DNA from: Trichoplax adhaerens | Lineage: Eukaryota; Placozoa; Uniplacotomia; Trichoplacea; Trichoplacidae | DNA length: 64,000 nt | Direction: 5' to 3' | Assembly: GCF_000150275.1 (NCBI RefSeq) | Contig: NW_002060943.1 | Location: forward strand, 4,236,008 to 4,300,007 | Shown here: positions 51,771-64,000 of the stretch, one piece after another | Layout: every line of letters begins with the position of its first letter | How positions within the stretch are numbered: the first letter of the stretch is position 1 | Position numbers and translations under genes: made by a program | Notes under the pieces: model-generated | What the model saw: only the letters and a program-made list of their open reading frames with translations | The model's database searches: none | What the model was told of the DNA's origin: nothing

Positions 51771-52579
51771 TATCCAGTTATTGCTGTGAAGTTGCGTTGC
51801 AAACAGGGGATATGGTGTGTGTCCATAGCGTTAAACTTATGTCCGTTTGAATACCAATGAATAAGTTTGGAAATTACGCAACAGCTAACAGTACTACGTA
51901 CAGTATGTGTTTCGGTGCAACACATTGCCAACACGCTGTGGATTAGATTCTTGTTCTCATTAATTTAATTATTGCTCTACTGTTCTTAAATCGTGTGATA
52001 AAGATCTTTCATGTCAATTCTATCATGATTGAGCTAATGAATTGTGAGCTACTAGATTCCATTGGATGAAAGAAGTAGAGTCCTGTGACTATCATGAAGG
52101 ACAGTCATTCTATCTGCATTGCTCGTCGTATAGCTTCCGTAATCCAAACGAATCCTTCCTAAAGCTCAAACAACACTTACTATAACTCATCATCGATGTC
52201 TTGTTACACTTTTACCTCTAAATTTGAAATCGAAGCCAAATTATAGCTAAAATTGGACTATTGAGGTGAAGGAAAGACTAAAAAGTACGATGACCATGTG
52301 GACGATGAGCTATCTTATTTAATGTCAAGAGGCGGATGGCAGTAAACGTGTCATGACGAAAGTTATATAAAAAAAGTATCTTGGAGCGATCGAAGCCCTT
52401 AATGATCATTACAGGACTGTATAAGCACAGATTATAGAGACTATTACGACAGGAAGAAACAGAAAGGTTTGCAAAATTACAACATCGATCCATGGGCGGC
52501 AAAGGGGAGAAGGAGTCGGTAGCCATGGAGAGCGATGCCTTCAGTGCTGGGTGACAATGAGCATGAACAGTACCCTCAT

Positions 52580-52720
52580 CAGGCACAGTTGGTACAGTGC
52601 AAATACTGTAGGCTTCCTACTAGCTGTACTGTACTGTACACTAGTGTACAGTACCAAGACTATACAGTATAGAGTGCTGATACAATACTTGGCACCGTAT
52701 ACAGTAGTGTGGGCACTGCT
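52580..52720. repeat. TACTGTA/TACAGTA-rich block with perfect 24 bp palindrome
   Basis: 52631-52654 is a perfect palindrome centred on ACTAGT (half-site GTACTGTACACT). Further copies of ACAGTA/TACTGT lie on either side. The same short motifs mark 23.8-26.1 kb and 53.86-53.95 kb. Confidence 0.8.
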
Positions 52721-53389
52721 AACCTGTGGATGGGCCTGGGCTTTGCTCCTTTTCGTTTATTGCCAGAAAGATTTTATCGTTTTGGCAGCAAGTTCGTTTT
52801 GTCTATTGGCAATTGCAAGTTTTCTTCTCTTCATCATCGTTATTATAGCGCTATGTCGACTAATGTGGAATTAGTTTCTTCTGCAAGATGCTTTCAGAGT
52901 TCCATCAATGTTTATAGCCATGACAGGTAAATAGTTTTAGCATCCAATTGTTGCAGGTAGGCATGAACTGATTGTAGTGCATTGGGATGTACAATATCGA
53001 TCCTCCTTTAGCCAACGAAATAGTCAATCTTGCATTGAAACTATCATAAATACTTACAATCTACCTGGATAGCAAGGAACTTGTCATTAGTATGCAAAAA
53101 ATCATGTTGCAATTGCCAAATAATTCTACCTCCAAAACTGGGCATGGTGCATTATTGTTATTTGTACAGTATCTCCCTCCCCCCCTCAAAATAGGTCTTC
53201 CTCTTTTCCTATACAGTAGCTGCAAAATCATCATTCTTGTGTCCGTAATTTTCTCATTATACAGTGCTTGCTTTAATTAAAAAGAGTCTCGCAGCTTGCT
53301 ACCAATCGTTGAAAGTAAAGATAGACAATAATAGAATAATTGTACGAGAATAATTCTCTTGCTAGATTAATAAAAAAATGCTATATAGA

Positions 53390-53790
53390 CATTTTTAACA
53401 GCTTTGTTATGCTGCGTAGCATGAAGTCAGAAACTGCAGCACCATCATATCCGGATCATACTGTAGACTTCGACTCTTACAAGGACTGCATCAACATCAA
53501 CCCATGATCCCAAGTACTTTATAGTTTTTAAGATTCATGCTGCATGCTAGCATGATGTAATTTTTGATATTCTTGCAGCATGAGCGATTTTATACCTTGG
53601 TACATTTTGAACAGCTTTGTGATGCTCTCTACTATTCTAGTGAGTTATTGCACAGTTTCAGCAATGTGTAGAGAATCACTCACTAGTGTTAGAGCGCCCT
53701 AGTGGACTGGATTATACCCTTACCGGTATTTTATACTTTTTTTAAGATTCTTGGGGCATGAATCATTTTATATATTAGTAAAGTGACTAG
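53390..53790. repeat. Tandem duplication of about 213 bp, diverged
   Basis: ACATTTTTAACAGCTTTGTT at 53391 matches ACATTTTGAACAGCTTTGTG at about 53606. TTTTTAAGATTC with a following GCATG at about 53525 matches the same pair at about 53737. Spacing is 211-215 bp throughout. A third GCATGA..GATTTTATA block occurs at about 53577. Confidence 0.65.
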
Positions 53791-54559
53791 TATTCCCTTC
53801 GTGTTGAAATCAACTTTTGTGACAGCTTGAAAAATTGAAAACTTGCACAATGTGCATTAGACAGTACAGTACTGTACAGTATGTTATTAATTAAGCGTAA
53901 TCTACTGTAATTCGATTATACTGTATGTACAGGCGTGGCCTTGTAGAACATAAAATGATTGATTTTCAGATAGTGATACTGGAATATACAGGTTAAATCC
54001 AATTTATTTTTGCAGGCTCATTGTTGACAAATGCTCTTCCGTACGTACGTGTAGACAGTTCACAATAGGAATGCTATGTGAATAACTACTACAGTGGATC
54101 AGAAATATGCAGGCCATGACCGATGAAAACTGCTTTATTATTCAATGATATAATACAATAGTTGGTAGAGCAGCCATCTTCACATTTATAACTACAAATG
54201 TGTATAGTTATTTCAAAGCTAAGTTGTTATTTTTAGCTGATCATATTGCTGCTTCCATTCTACTTTTGATCTGATAGAGCACAATTTCTCTTCTTGTAGT
54301 ACTCTTTAGTACAAGTAAATATTGTCAGTCTATTAAAGTCAACCCTGACCTCCATCATAACACTACAAATGGATTGCTTAAATGAGATCATAAGTGCTAC
54401 TGATGACATTGACATTGATTCTTGTGATCATGACGAGTAGAATCGATTAATTACTTTCATTCCGTACCATGCTTTTATTATCGATATATTTGCTGTAGAA
54501 TAATAAAAAAATTTTGCGTAGAAACTTTCAGCTGCTAATCGATATTTTTCTCTTGTTAG
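53791..54559. other. 5' flank of esterase D gene
   Basis: Must contain, or be interrupted by, the intron before the first exon I can see. The N-terminal exon (about 20-25 residues, human MALKQISSNKCFGG region) was not found here or upstream. A TACAGTACTGTA cluster sits near 53865-53880. Confidence 0.45.
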
Positions 54560-57500
54560 TGAGGAACTTCAATGCAAAATGAAATTTGGTGTCATACTTC
54601 CCGATCAAGCTAAGGAATCGAAACTTCCAGTTCTCTATTGGCTCTCTGGTCAGCATTTGTCTATCTTTGTTCGTCGTGTTAAAACTTTTACTTATTGCAT
54701 TAGATGTGGATACTAATGCAAATGCAATTTTGGCTCATTTGCTTAAATGATATCATTGTAAAATTTTTCTACCTCAAGAGATAGTTGCACCACTCCAATA
54801 ATACAGTCCATTGGTGATCATCTGACTAGACACCAAATATAATAGATAGATATATTAGTCACTGAACTCTTGGCGTAATGTAATCTAGGCTTAATATATG
54901 TATAGAACAGGAATTCTAGGGACTTCTTTATCTATGGATTATAGTAAATATCTCATCCTAGTGACTTGATTTTTTCTTACAGTTTCTTCAGTATGGTTAG
55001 AATACTATAATTTTAGTCATATAGTTTTTACAAAATCGTATATCGATGGTCTAGAAATACAAATCAATAATGACATATTGCTCTAATTGCCTAGAAATAA
55101 TGCTAGAAATTGATTTTATTGTCATAGCTTTAAACCTGTAATCCTAGTAATTTATATGCTCATTTATCGGAGTGTAAAAGTTAATTTAATTGTTTATAGT
55201 TGTTTAAAATATCTTATTATCCTTGTAGGATTGACATGTACTGAACAAAATTTTCTTACGAAATCTGCCGCGCATAAAGCTGCTTGCGATAACGGTGTTA
55301 TAATCGTATGTCCTGATACGAGTCCTAGTAAGTATAGTAGTGACTGATACTTTCTATAGGGGTGTATTTAAGTCAATAACGTTGCTCTATTGTTTTCTCC
55401 TATGCGGCTATTTCTAGGGGGATGTAACGTTGAGGGTGAAGAGGATTCTTGGGATTTTGGCACCGGTAAGTAAATATCTATCTAGTTAATCATGGTTATG
55501 GTAAGAATATAAGCTGTGCTCAATGCTTGCCACATTTGATATATATATATATATACAATATCTTGGAAAACTTGCATGGTTCTCGTTCGTTCTTTATAGA
55601 TTCTACTGAGTACATCGTCATTATTAGATATTTTCTAAATTATCTTTAGTAATCATACAGGCTAGGGCTATGTGCTCTTTCGGGATGCAGTGGGATTTAC
55701 AATAATTGTAAATATCACTTGACTGACCTGATTTGCGATCTGATATTATATAACTCTAAAACTGTTATTTTAGGTGCTGGATTTTATCTTGATGCTACTG
55801 AAGAAAAGTGGAAGAAGCATTATCGCATGTACTCCTACATCGTCAAGGAGGTACATTATATGCCAAATGTAGCTATACCTATTTACACAAATACTGTGAT
55901 ATTTCTTCTAATTTTAGTGTTTGAGTTGAGTCATCACTTTATTAATGTGTAGTGTTTCCAACGAAGTACTTGAGATTATACTTTTATTGAGAGATCGATG
56001 ATGACTGAATCGATAAAATTTCCTATGGCTTATACGATTTGGATATAGTAGCTGACAGAATTATTTAAAAGTTACTGACATTCTTCAATATTTATTGCCA
56101 TGAAAAAGCTGTTTCATTGGTATTATTGTATCAGATTAAGTAGAAGAGATTGGCGCCTTACCGAATAAGTAGCTATAGGTTGTAAAAGTAGCCAACTCAA
56201 TAGAACCTATTTCTGTAGGTTTATTAGTTAGATTCGGCTTATAATTTTCCTTCGATTTATGATACCTAGACATCTAGATTCCATAGTAACTGAATAATTC
56301 ACTTAAAATTATTTCACTTTCCTCGGTAAATACACCCTGAAAAGACTACGTTTTGGGTATTTATATATCATACAGAGTATTAATGATCGCTGCCTTACCT
56401 TATCTTATGAACTGTCAAAGTGTGTATAAAGATCTCAAATTGAATTGATAAAGTTACCTTTAGCTTATACAGACCATTTCTATTTGCAATTCCGTTCAAA
56501 TTAAATAATCCAGACTCTGTAACGAATAAATCAATTGTAAAAGTATTAATTCACTTTTTGTCACTTCATATTATCTGGAAATTTTTATGCTATAGTAATT
56601 TACAAATAGCTTGCCGTATCTGTGCTTGCTGAGTATAACTCTTCTGATATGTCACAGCTATTCACCACCTGCGATGGTGCAGCAAGGCTTTATTGAACCT
56701 GGTCAGATAATGGCTAGTTCATACATTAATAGTAAATAGTTACTACTCAAAGATAAAAATGTCTGATATACCTAAATGTATATTAATAAATTAGTGCTGT
56801 TGAAATTTTTGTAGTAGAATGAATCAATGAATTAACTATCATACGGCTTGAGGATTTGTTTAGTAGGATATATTGTTGTTAAAATAAGTAACAACATAGT
56901 ATTAGAACACAATTTATTGTATAATAACAGGCTTTGATAGAATAATCCCTTAATTATGGTCTGGTGGTGATTGTTAATTCATCGAGTATCATTCCTGCAA
57001 TTTGTGATGATAGTGGACAAATGTATTATTATTATATAGTGTTGATATCTGGTATTGCTTACCATATTGAGTTAATTGCGGATTTATAATCAAGAGTTCT
57101 TCTTCCTTAAATGGTTATTGGCAATTCCCGCTTTTTTTGTTATTGAGTACTGTCCGTAGAAAATGTTAATTTTATATAGTCTATTACAGCTTCAAATAGA
57201 AAGCTATTCTGTGTATCTGAATTGAATATCTGCTTTAGTAAGATGACGTGCATACCTGTAAAGGAGTTTACCTACATAAAGGTTCTTCTAATCTGATGAT
57301 TTAGTTTCCGAAGATTATCTCTGCTAATTTCCCGGTTATACCTGGAAAACAGTCAATTTTTGGTCACAGGTTAGTGATTACAAGGTATTTTCTTATAGGG
57401 GATCTATTGGAATCAAGTAATATTTCAAATTTCAATTTTCAATGTAGTATGGGTGGCCATGGTGCAATAACCATCGCACTGAAAAATCCAGGCATGTTCA

Positions 57501-58762
57501 AAGTATGTACTAAAGTGATCTTGAAGTAGCTTTTGCCTTGTATTATTAATGTGATTAATCTTACGGAGGAAAGCAGCATATGAAGATAAAATTTTTTAAA
57601 GTGGTTTTTAATTTTATTTTATAGAGTTTGAGTGCATTTTCTCCAATATCGAATCCAATTAATGGTCCATGGGGTAAGAAAGCATTTACAGGTTACTTGG
57701 GACCTAATCAAGAATCATGGCGGGTAACTTATTGCTTATTGCCATTATAATAGCAATGCAAATGAAATGTTAGGGCACAATTGCACTTTTAAGTACGATT
57801 GCTAACATATTCCTACTTTTTAAAGTGTTTATTACATGTTTTATACCTGATTGTATGTATTCTATTTATAACCTATAATTTAGTGTTACGATGCGACAGA
57901 ACTTGCGAAGAATTACGATGGAGATGAGATTGAGCTGCTTGTAGATCAAGTACGTGCTGCACGTGTGATAGTATAGTTATAGTTGGCTGTCTTTAATTTT
58001 GATAATGTAGTTAATAGTCGCTTCCTGTTTACTGGTTAAGATAAACAGATGGGTCATTAAGTTTCTAAAAAATCACAGTTAACAATATATATGCTGTTAC
58101 TAAATGTAGGTTATGTCAGTAAGGTATAACTTCGTCGCGGTTAATATTAGTGCATGCGCTGTATATATTGATATATGGTAATTTAGTTACCCCATATTGT
58201 GAGCAGATGATACAATGTACGCTACTCTGCATATTTACGAATAGGTCTATCCAAATATGCAGAGATATGAGATATACTTTAACGTTACAACTTTAATTTC
58301 TTATTTATGAAGAAAGTCATCATTACAGAACCATTTTACTTCACCTTTTAATTTCTAATACTAGGGGGCAGCTGATCCTTACCTTAAAGATGAACTGTTG
58401 TTACCTAACTTTTGCAATGCGTGCAATAACAATAAGAAGGTGAAGCTGACTTATAGAGAACACGTAGTAAGTATTGGAGGAGTTACTGTGATTTGTAAAC
58501 GGAGATAGATTATTTATTCAATGATTGTATATTACCGGTTACTATTATATAATTTTAATTTAAAATCAGTGTACTGTATGATTGAAGGTTTAAAAGAGTA
58601 GATTTATTTTAGGGTCTATTCTTTATTTTTGTTTTTATGCAACTGTCATTAATTAATCCTGTCACTTTGATATTTAAAATTTAGGGCTATGACCATGGAT
58701 TCTATTTCATAGCTACTTTTATTGAAGATCACATCAAATATCATGCCCGTTACTTAAAGTAA
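54560..58762 (+). CDS. ESD: S-formylglutathione hydrolase (esterase D), first exon not found
   Basis: Cytosolic serine hydrolase that splits S-formylglutathione into formate and glutathione, the second step of glutathione-dependent formaldehyde detoxification. Exons: 54560-54648, 55229-55327, 55418-55465, 55774-55850, 57305-57369, 57448-57502, 57625-57723, 57884-57949, 58365-58466, 58685-58762. Phases agree throughout, giving 258 residues plus stop (human 282). Blocks in order: [111 protein letters not shown]. The triad is intact: nucleophile Ser in GHSMGG (codon split by an intron), Asp in GAADP, His in GYDH. The first visible exon starts mid-codon at 54560, so at least one upstream coding exon is missing. 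Intron 55851-57304 is the longest; (AT)n lies at 55539-55555. Confidence 0.95.
55539..55555. repeat. (AT)n microsatellite in ESD intron
   Basis: Uninterrupted AT dinucleotide run of about 17 bp. Confidence 0.9.
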
Positions 58763-60447
58763 CTATTCGATGTAGTCATGCTTCATTAGGCTATTGTACC
58801 AATGACTAGCGTCGTTAGTTGCGTCATGCTTAGATATGGTATACAGGGCATATACACTCACCTCAAGAATCTTTTAAGTAGTTAATTCTTTTGGTAGTTT
58901 TGAGAAACGTATTAGTAATTAGATTTGCAGGCTGTTATAACGGTTTTTAAAGACTTTTCATGGAAGGGCTAATTTGCAAACTATTCTGAAGGACATGATT
59001 ATCATATCTTGTCTGCTTTTATTCATAATAAATATCAAGAATTAAAATTTATATGATTATTAAGATTGAGTAATTTATTATTTATGGATAATTTTTATTT
59101 TTGAAATTGGTAAATTTTGGAGAGTGTAGGCGACGTTACTGTTTTGTTCTCAAGCTTATTTGGTAATTCACTTATTGTTAATAACATTTGACAACGTGAG
59201 AACATTTGGGGAGCGTGTGATAAGCTGTTTTCAGTTTTTAAGCCAAATAGAAATGATTAACTCTTACAAACATAATAGAATATTCAGTTACTTACATTGA
59301 AGTGGCAAAATTTAGACTGGTAAACGCGGGATAAATTATACAAGAATAGCCATCAAATCTTGATGGATTTTTTAGTCATGATAAATGAGTGAGAATGAAT
59401 TTTCTTTTATTATTTTTTACGATTGGCAAGAGTTAATAGGTTTTGATTTTCGTCAAATATAGAATTACCTTTATTTTTATATCTACAGTTATGATGTCAA
59501 GTTAATTGTAGTTCATCAGCGATATTAAATTGATGGTTCACATTAATCTAGTTTATGTTCATTCGTCGGGCTGATCTAGAAATAATGACAATGATATAAT
59601 GATAATTATATGATTATTATTCTTATTATCAATGGAGTAGGGTTGATGGTAAGATTTTTCTCTTTTACTTTCGGTTGAATTATATGAAAAAGAGTTATAA
59701 ATATAATAGAAATATTACCAAAGTTAACTTAAAACTTTATTTGTTAATACTTGTAATAGTCTTAGAATAAATAATTAGAGATAGTAGTTCAATATTTAAG
59801 AAATAAATATTTAAGCAGCTTAGTTTATGTACTCGTATACGTATCAGAATCGAATTGTTGTAATATTGTGTTAGTAATTATCCAGACACCTTTTGTCTGA
59901 TGGACAATTTGAAAAGGTTACTGCTTGTTCTGATGACTTACTCAGTTATTTTCCAATTTTATTTCATTTGTGAACATATTGATTATAAGCAGGAAATAAT
60001 TATTAAGCTGGCTGGAAGAACACAATATCAGCAGATGTTTATCATATTGTCCAATAATAGTCTTTAGTCATCGTTAAGATGTGCTATTTAATTATTAATA
60101 TCTAGAGATACTTTATTAATTGTTAGAAAATCGTATTTTGATATCATGTATATATTACCACCTGGTCATTAGCAGTAAATAAACAATGGGTTAAAAAAGT
60201 AATTTATTAGGAGGGGATTAGTCCTTATAGTGGCAATATGGTTATTTTACTAACAGACTTCAAGAAGGCGCTAAGAGTAGGATAAAATAAGCTATTAACA
60301 AAAATTTCATCCATCGAAGCCAATCTGGTAACAGTTAAAAGTAAATACGTCATTGATAAGTGTTTAGCCCAGACGGTGTGGAATTGACAAGGCAGCAAGA
60401 ATTTGGTTTAAAATATAATTGTATCATTGCTTCACTTTAGCCGATCC
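58763..60447. other. Intergenic region, no gene seen
   Basis: About 1.7 kb between ESD and the receptor-like exon, both plus strand. An AATAAA at about 59027 could serve ESD. The right end should carry the promoter and 5' UTR of the next gene. No RNA gene or repeat recognised. Confidence 0.5.
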
Positions 60448-60666
60448 ATGGCTATTCATATAATATTACTCTTAACAGTAGCTGTTGTAAGTAGCTATGG
60501 TAAGGAGGACATCTACCTTGGCTGTATTTATCCTACTAGCAATAATTTCGCAGCTATACGTGGCCAAGGTTATGCAACTGCAGTTAAAATTGCTGCAAAA
60601 TTGATCAATCAGAGAGATGATATATTGCCGGATTATAATTTAAAAATTCTCTTCAAGGATTCTCAG
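60448..60666 (+). CDS. First coding exon of a receptor-like protein with a ligand-binding (ANF/periplasmic-binding type) ectodomain
   Basis: ATG at 60448 in a good context (ccATGG) opens a hydrophobic signal peptide (MAIHIILLLTVAVVSSYG), then IYLGCIYPTSNNFAAIRGQG, ATAVKIAAKLINQRDDILP and DYNLKILFKDSQ. The pattern (short beta strand with GCIYP, then a long helix ending INQRDDILP and a second strand LKILFKDSQ) is the start of type I periplasmic-binding folds as in GABA-B, other class C GPCRs and guanylate-cyclase receptors. The exon ends TCTCAG|gtaaga, phase 0, 73 codons. The next exon, expected to begin with a conserved Cys soon after, was not found up to 64000, so the gene continues beyond the window or has a long intron. 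GABA-B receptor-like is the best guess, unproven. Confidence 0.65.
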
Positions 60667-63600
60667 GTAAGATTGTTATATCATTAATACTGTTATTATA
60701 ACTATATTTTAAGGTATACTAGTATTTGCAGATTTTAATTTGCCCTTATAGTATATGTGTTTTTTCCAAAACTGATCTACACCGTGTCGTTCAATTTTTT
60801 AAATGAGATTTTATTGGGCCGCGGTGTTCGGTAATTTAAAACGATAGATTTGGTAAGATACGCTGTCTCTGAATCATATGCCATAGACATAATAGATGAT
60901 ATCAAATCTGCAGCGGTTCTCTTGCTATCATTTTTGTTAGAGGTGATTATAGAAGGCAGAAAATTGCCTCCTAGTATTACATTGATGAGCCATTCAAGAG
61001 AATTGTCATCAATATTATGACTTGAAAATTGAATTATAAATAATTAGATTTTTACTATATTGCAATTAAGTAAGCTGGCTTAGAGGCGGAATTACTTTGG
61101 GTCATGATTATCATAGGAATCCTATCATATAATGATGATCAAGCCCATCTGCGTATAGCTATGACAACTCGTAAATAATCGATAAATGGTCCTATCAGTT
61201 TACACTTTCTGTATTGTATTTCTGTACTCTAAATCATGTTGTTACTGCTATAGACTGTCTGGATATTTTAGATTGGACCTTAATTTGATGCATGGTCTTG
61301 GCCGAATATATATTTCTCATACAATCGTAGTACAGCCGTAGAATCGTCGTCAACTTACAATAAGCTTGAGCTCTTGATCCGTTGAAGCTTAGCCTATTAT
61401 GATTAACTTTACTCTGAAAGTTATAGTTATAGATTTTATTTATCTTAAGAATTTCTGGTTTATTTTTGTAAATGTATAATAACTGTAAATTATCTAAGTT
61501 TCATCTCCAGTTATATATGGTATTTGGCAACCAATACTGACTATATCTTAATTATTATCGAATTGGTAATTAGTTACCGTAGAATTTCAGTTTAAGTCTT
61601 TAATACTGAATATCCTCCAGGAATTTGTTAACAGTTACTTTGGTTGTAATAACATGTTCGGTCTACAAGTTAAGGATAGAGAAAATTATCTCATACTCTA
61701 TTTGCTGTTGATATTGTGATTGAGAACTATACCATATTATGATTAAGATATAACTGGAATTGCTAGCTTTCATTTTTCCTATTTAGAGGAAATGATTTAG
61801 AATTTTACGATCACTAATTCTGCGTGAAACATTCTCACGTTCGCTGTTGTTAGTAATTCGATTGGATTTAAAGTGTCAACCAATAACAATAATTCAATAA
61901 GATTCAACAACAATTTAATATTGCCATACTAAGTAATTCTTTTGGCCGTGCGTATTCCTAGCATATGGATAATTATTGAGAATAATAATTACCGATCCTG
62001 CTATTACCCTGTCTTTGACAACTGGTGTTCGCCCATAACAATACGATCATTAGGATAATATCTATGTTCTTGGAGGATTTGTTACAATCAAGGGCATACA
62101 AATTCATGCAAAAATCTCTTTCTCTCGTTAATTAATTATTTTTGTCGGCAATTTAATCATTAGAGTGCCTGCATAGACTGCTTGTGAGACCAATATATCA
62201 TATGTTATTCCGATGTTATTGAAAGGTTTTCTTTAAGCAACAATGCAAATTCTTTTAGGTGATCAGTTATATTAACAGTAGAAGGGTCATCGGTGAAGTA
62301 TTATTAGACTGATATTAAGAGTTTTAGTTGCGCATAAAATTTGATGAAACAATGGCCAATATTGTAAATTATTTTGGTAGTTTTAAAAATGCTAAGTTTA
62401 CTGAGATATTCTGAAATTGGCCTAAGGTCATTTTACCGGATTCTAATCATTTCTATCTTCTATTGGTGGCATCATTATTTTTGCTTAGTATAAGGTTTTA
62501 TTTATTATAGAAAGAATTTAAGTTTATTTTACTGTAATTTAATACTATTTGGCATCGCGGTATCCGCTTTCTTAAACAAAGAGAAAATTTGATAAATACT
62601 GCAGCTGACTTCACTAGTTTTACGGCAAATACGATCATTAATTCAATATATTGAGGTGCCATAAGGAAAAATGATCACTGAAAGAAATTAATATTAAACA
62701 TATACCGCTTAATTTAGTCGAACTTGTAGTACTCAAATCCAAAAAATAAAATTTATTATTACGCGTTTAGAAAATTTCCTTTTTTATTTCAGAGCATTTC
62801 ATGATTCTGTCTTTTAGTCTTAAGTGAGATATAAAATTTTATCAATATTGAGTTTCAATCCCTTCATTACATTAAAATCGATTTTGAATGCTTATAAAGG
62901 CGTTACAATCGAAATACAGTACAAGTAAGCACTTCTAAACCGTTGTTATATCCAGATATCTTGGAAAAAAATTTTCTTTATATCATTTCTTTAACTATAA
63001 TTTTATAAAGAACTTTTACGGCTACGATGTTACTCAATTTCAATCTTTTTTCACTTCAGTAACTACAATGACTTAAAGTAATACACTATACTATAACATC
63101 AACTCGATTAGTATCCGGTATGGGTATATAATATACTATAAATGCAAATATTGTTACGGAAAAGTACTGTCAATGGCGCGCAAGAAAAAAATTCCGCATT
63201 GCACTTAAATATTCAATTTAATTTATTTTAAATTAGTATCAAATTTCATATCTTTTTATTTCAAATCTGAATAAAATTCATTAAATCATCTGGTTTTTAA
63301 TTCGATGATGACTCAACATAACGCTTTATTGAAGTAAATGTTCACCAGCAAGTTTCATAACTGAATAAAATTAAACTAAAACAACGAAGGAAAGAGTATC
63401 GTAACAGCATAAGAATTGATTATTAATGCCTTTGGTTTTAGTCATATCTGATTTTTGCTTATTCTATCACTTGAAAGATCATTCAGTCATATCAAGTAAG
63501 TATTGTATAAGTATCAGCATCTATAGCATTTACTACAATGTTTCCTTTACTCTTTTAATATAATAAAGTTAAATTGATAGCTACCGGTAGAACAGACTCA

Positions 63601-64000
63601 ATGATCTTTTCATTACTAAATTTTGAAAATTTTGGTTCCAATAATGTTGCATTTGGTCATTTGCGATCAATAAATACAGGCTTATTTTATATTTTGTCCT
63701 TTTGACCATTATTTGACAATTCTAGTCGTATAATCTACCGCATAAGCTGGATACTCAATTAATCTAAATATGGCATCTATTGAATTCTTGAAATTTTCAA
63801 TAACAAGAAGAATTGTGCTGTATCGAATGTTCATATTCTATTAATCTTGATACAGAACCTATTACAGTCTTGAAATATTCAATAACAAGAACAATTATAC
63901 CATATCGGATGTAGATTTGGGTCCGACTTATCAATATTTCTAGAAAAATAAGCCATGCTATCTTGTTTTTAAATCATCTATGTCTGGCATTAATTGCATT
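60667..64000. other. Probable long intron of the receptor-like gene, no exon seen
   Basis: 3.3 kb of AT-rich sequence after the gtaaga donor. One 54-codon open stretch around 60856-61020 has no start and no resemblance to receptor ectodomains. No RNA gene or tandem array recognised. Confidence 0.45.

Noticed and set aside
52278-52930. Several overlapping open frames, one with hydrophobic segments
   Set aside because: They overlap the palindrome and repeat block, lie on both strands and resemble no family. The hydrophobic look follows from T-rich sequence.
54368-54440. ATG-containing stretch as first exon of ESD
   Set aside because: The peptide does not resemble the ESD N-terminus, and no donor in the needed phase was found.
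60856-61020. Open 54-codon stretch as exon 2 of the receptor-like gene
   Set aside because: It has no conserved Cys after the first strand, no receptor-like pattern and ends in a stop without a donor.

Overview
The window looks like nuclear DNA of an early-branching animal, most likely a placozoan (Trichoplax or a close relative). It is AT-rich. The genes are split into many short exons with GT-AG introns, several encoded proteins are animal-specific (a goosecoid homeobox factor, a RASEF-type Rab, the TSC partner TBC1D7, a class C receptor-like ectodomain), and intron positions and phases are easily matched to human orthologues. The species assignment is inference; the gene calls rest on spliced reading frames that I joined by hand.

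Layout. 103-1684 (+): 3' part of a TBC1D7-like gene, running in from the left edge. 1685-4965: no gene seen. 4966-16733 (+): a 15-exon RASEF-like gene (EF-hands, coiled coil, acidic linker, Rab GTPase) with several intronic repeat arrays. 16734-18722: gene-free gap between convergent genes. 18723-21110 (-): glycine C-acetyltransferase (GCAT), 10 exons, lacking only the first, transit-peptide exon. 21111-24219: intergenic, with a near-identical 130/118 bp tandem duplication just before the next gene. 24220-31946 (+): CMTR1, the mRNA cap-1 2'-O-methyltransferase, 27 exons. Its first intron is a repeat array with a large inverted duplication. 31947-39104: no gene seen. 39105-42910 (-): goosecoid homeobox gene, 3 exons with an eh1 repressor motif. 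42911-54559: gene-poor, with decayed coding-like fragments and a repeat/palindrome-rich block at about 51.3-54.0 kb. 54560-58762 (+): S-formylglutathione hydrolase/esterase D, 10 exons, lacking its first exon. 60448-60666 (+): first coding exon of a secreted or membrane protein with the start of a periplasmic-binding-protein-like receptor domain. The rest to 64000 holds no exon I can support.

The genes are functionally unrelated (mTORC1 control, vesicle traffic, threonine catabolism, mRNA capping, developmental repression, formaldehyde detoxification, a possible neurotransmitter-type receptor). This is ordinary animal gene order rather than a pathway cluster.

Most notable observations: (1) the RASEF Rab domain has His in place of the catalytic Gln (DTAGHER); (2) CMTR1 intron 1 is built almost entirely from copies of a roughly 200 bp unit that carries splice-site-like ends, and it contains a roughly 250 bp inverted duplication; (3) a GC-AG intron in TBC1D7; (4) TACTGTA/TACAGTA-rich, palindrome-rich blocks at 23.8-26.1 and 51.3-54.0 kb. 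I saw no clear new multi-gene system.
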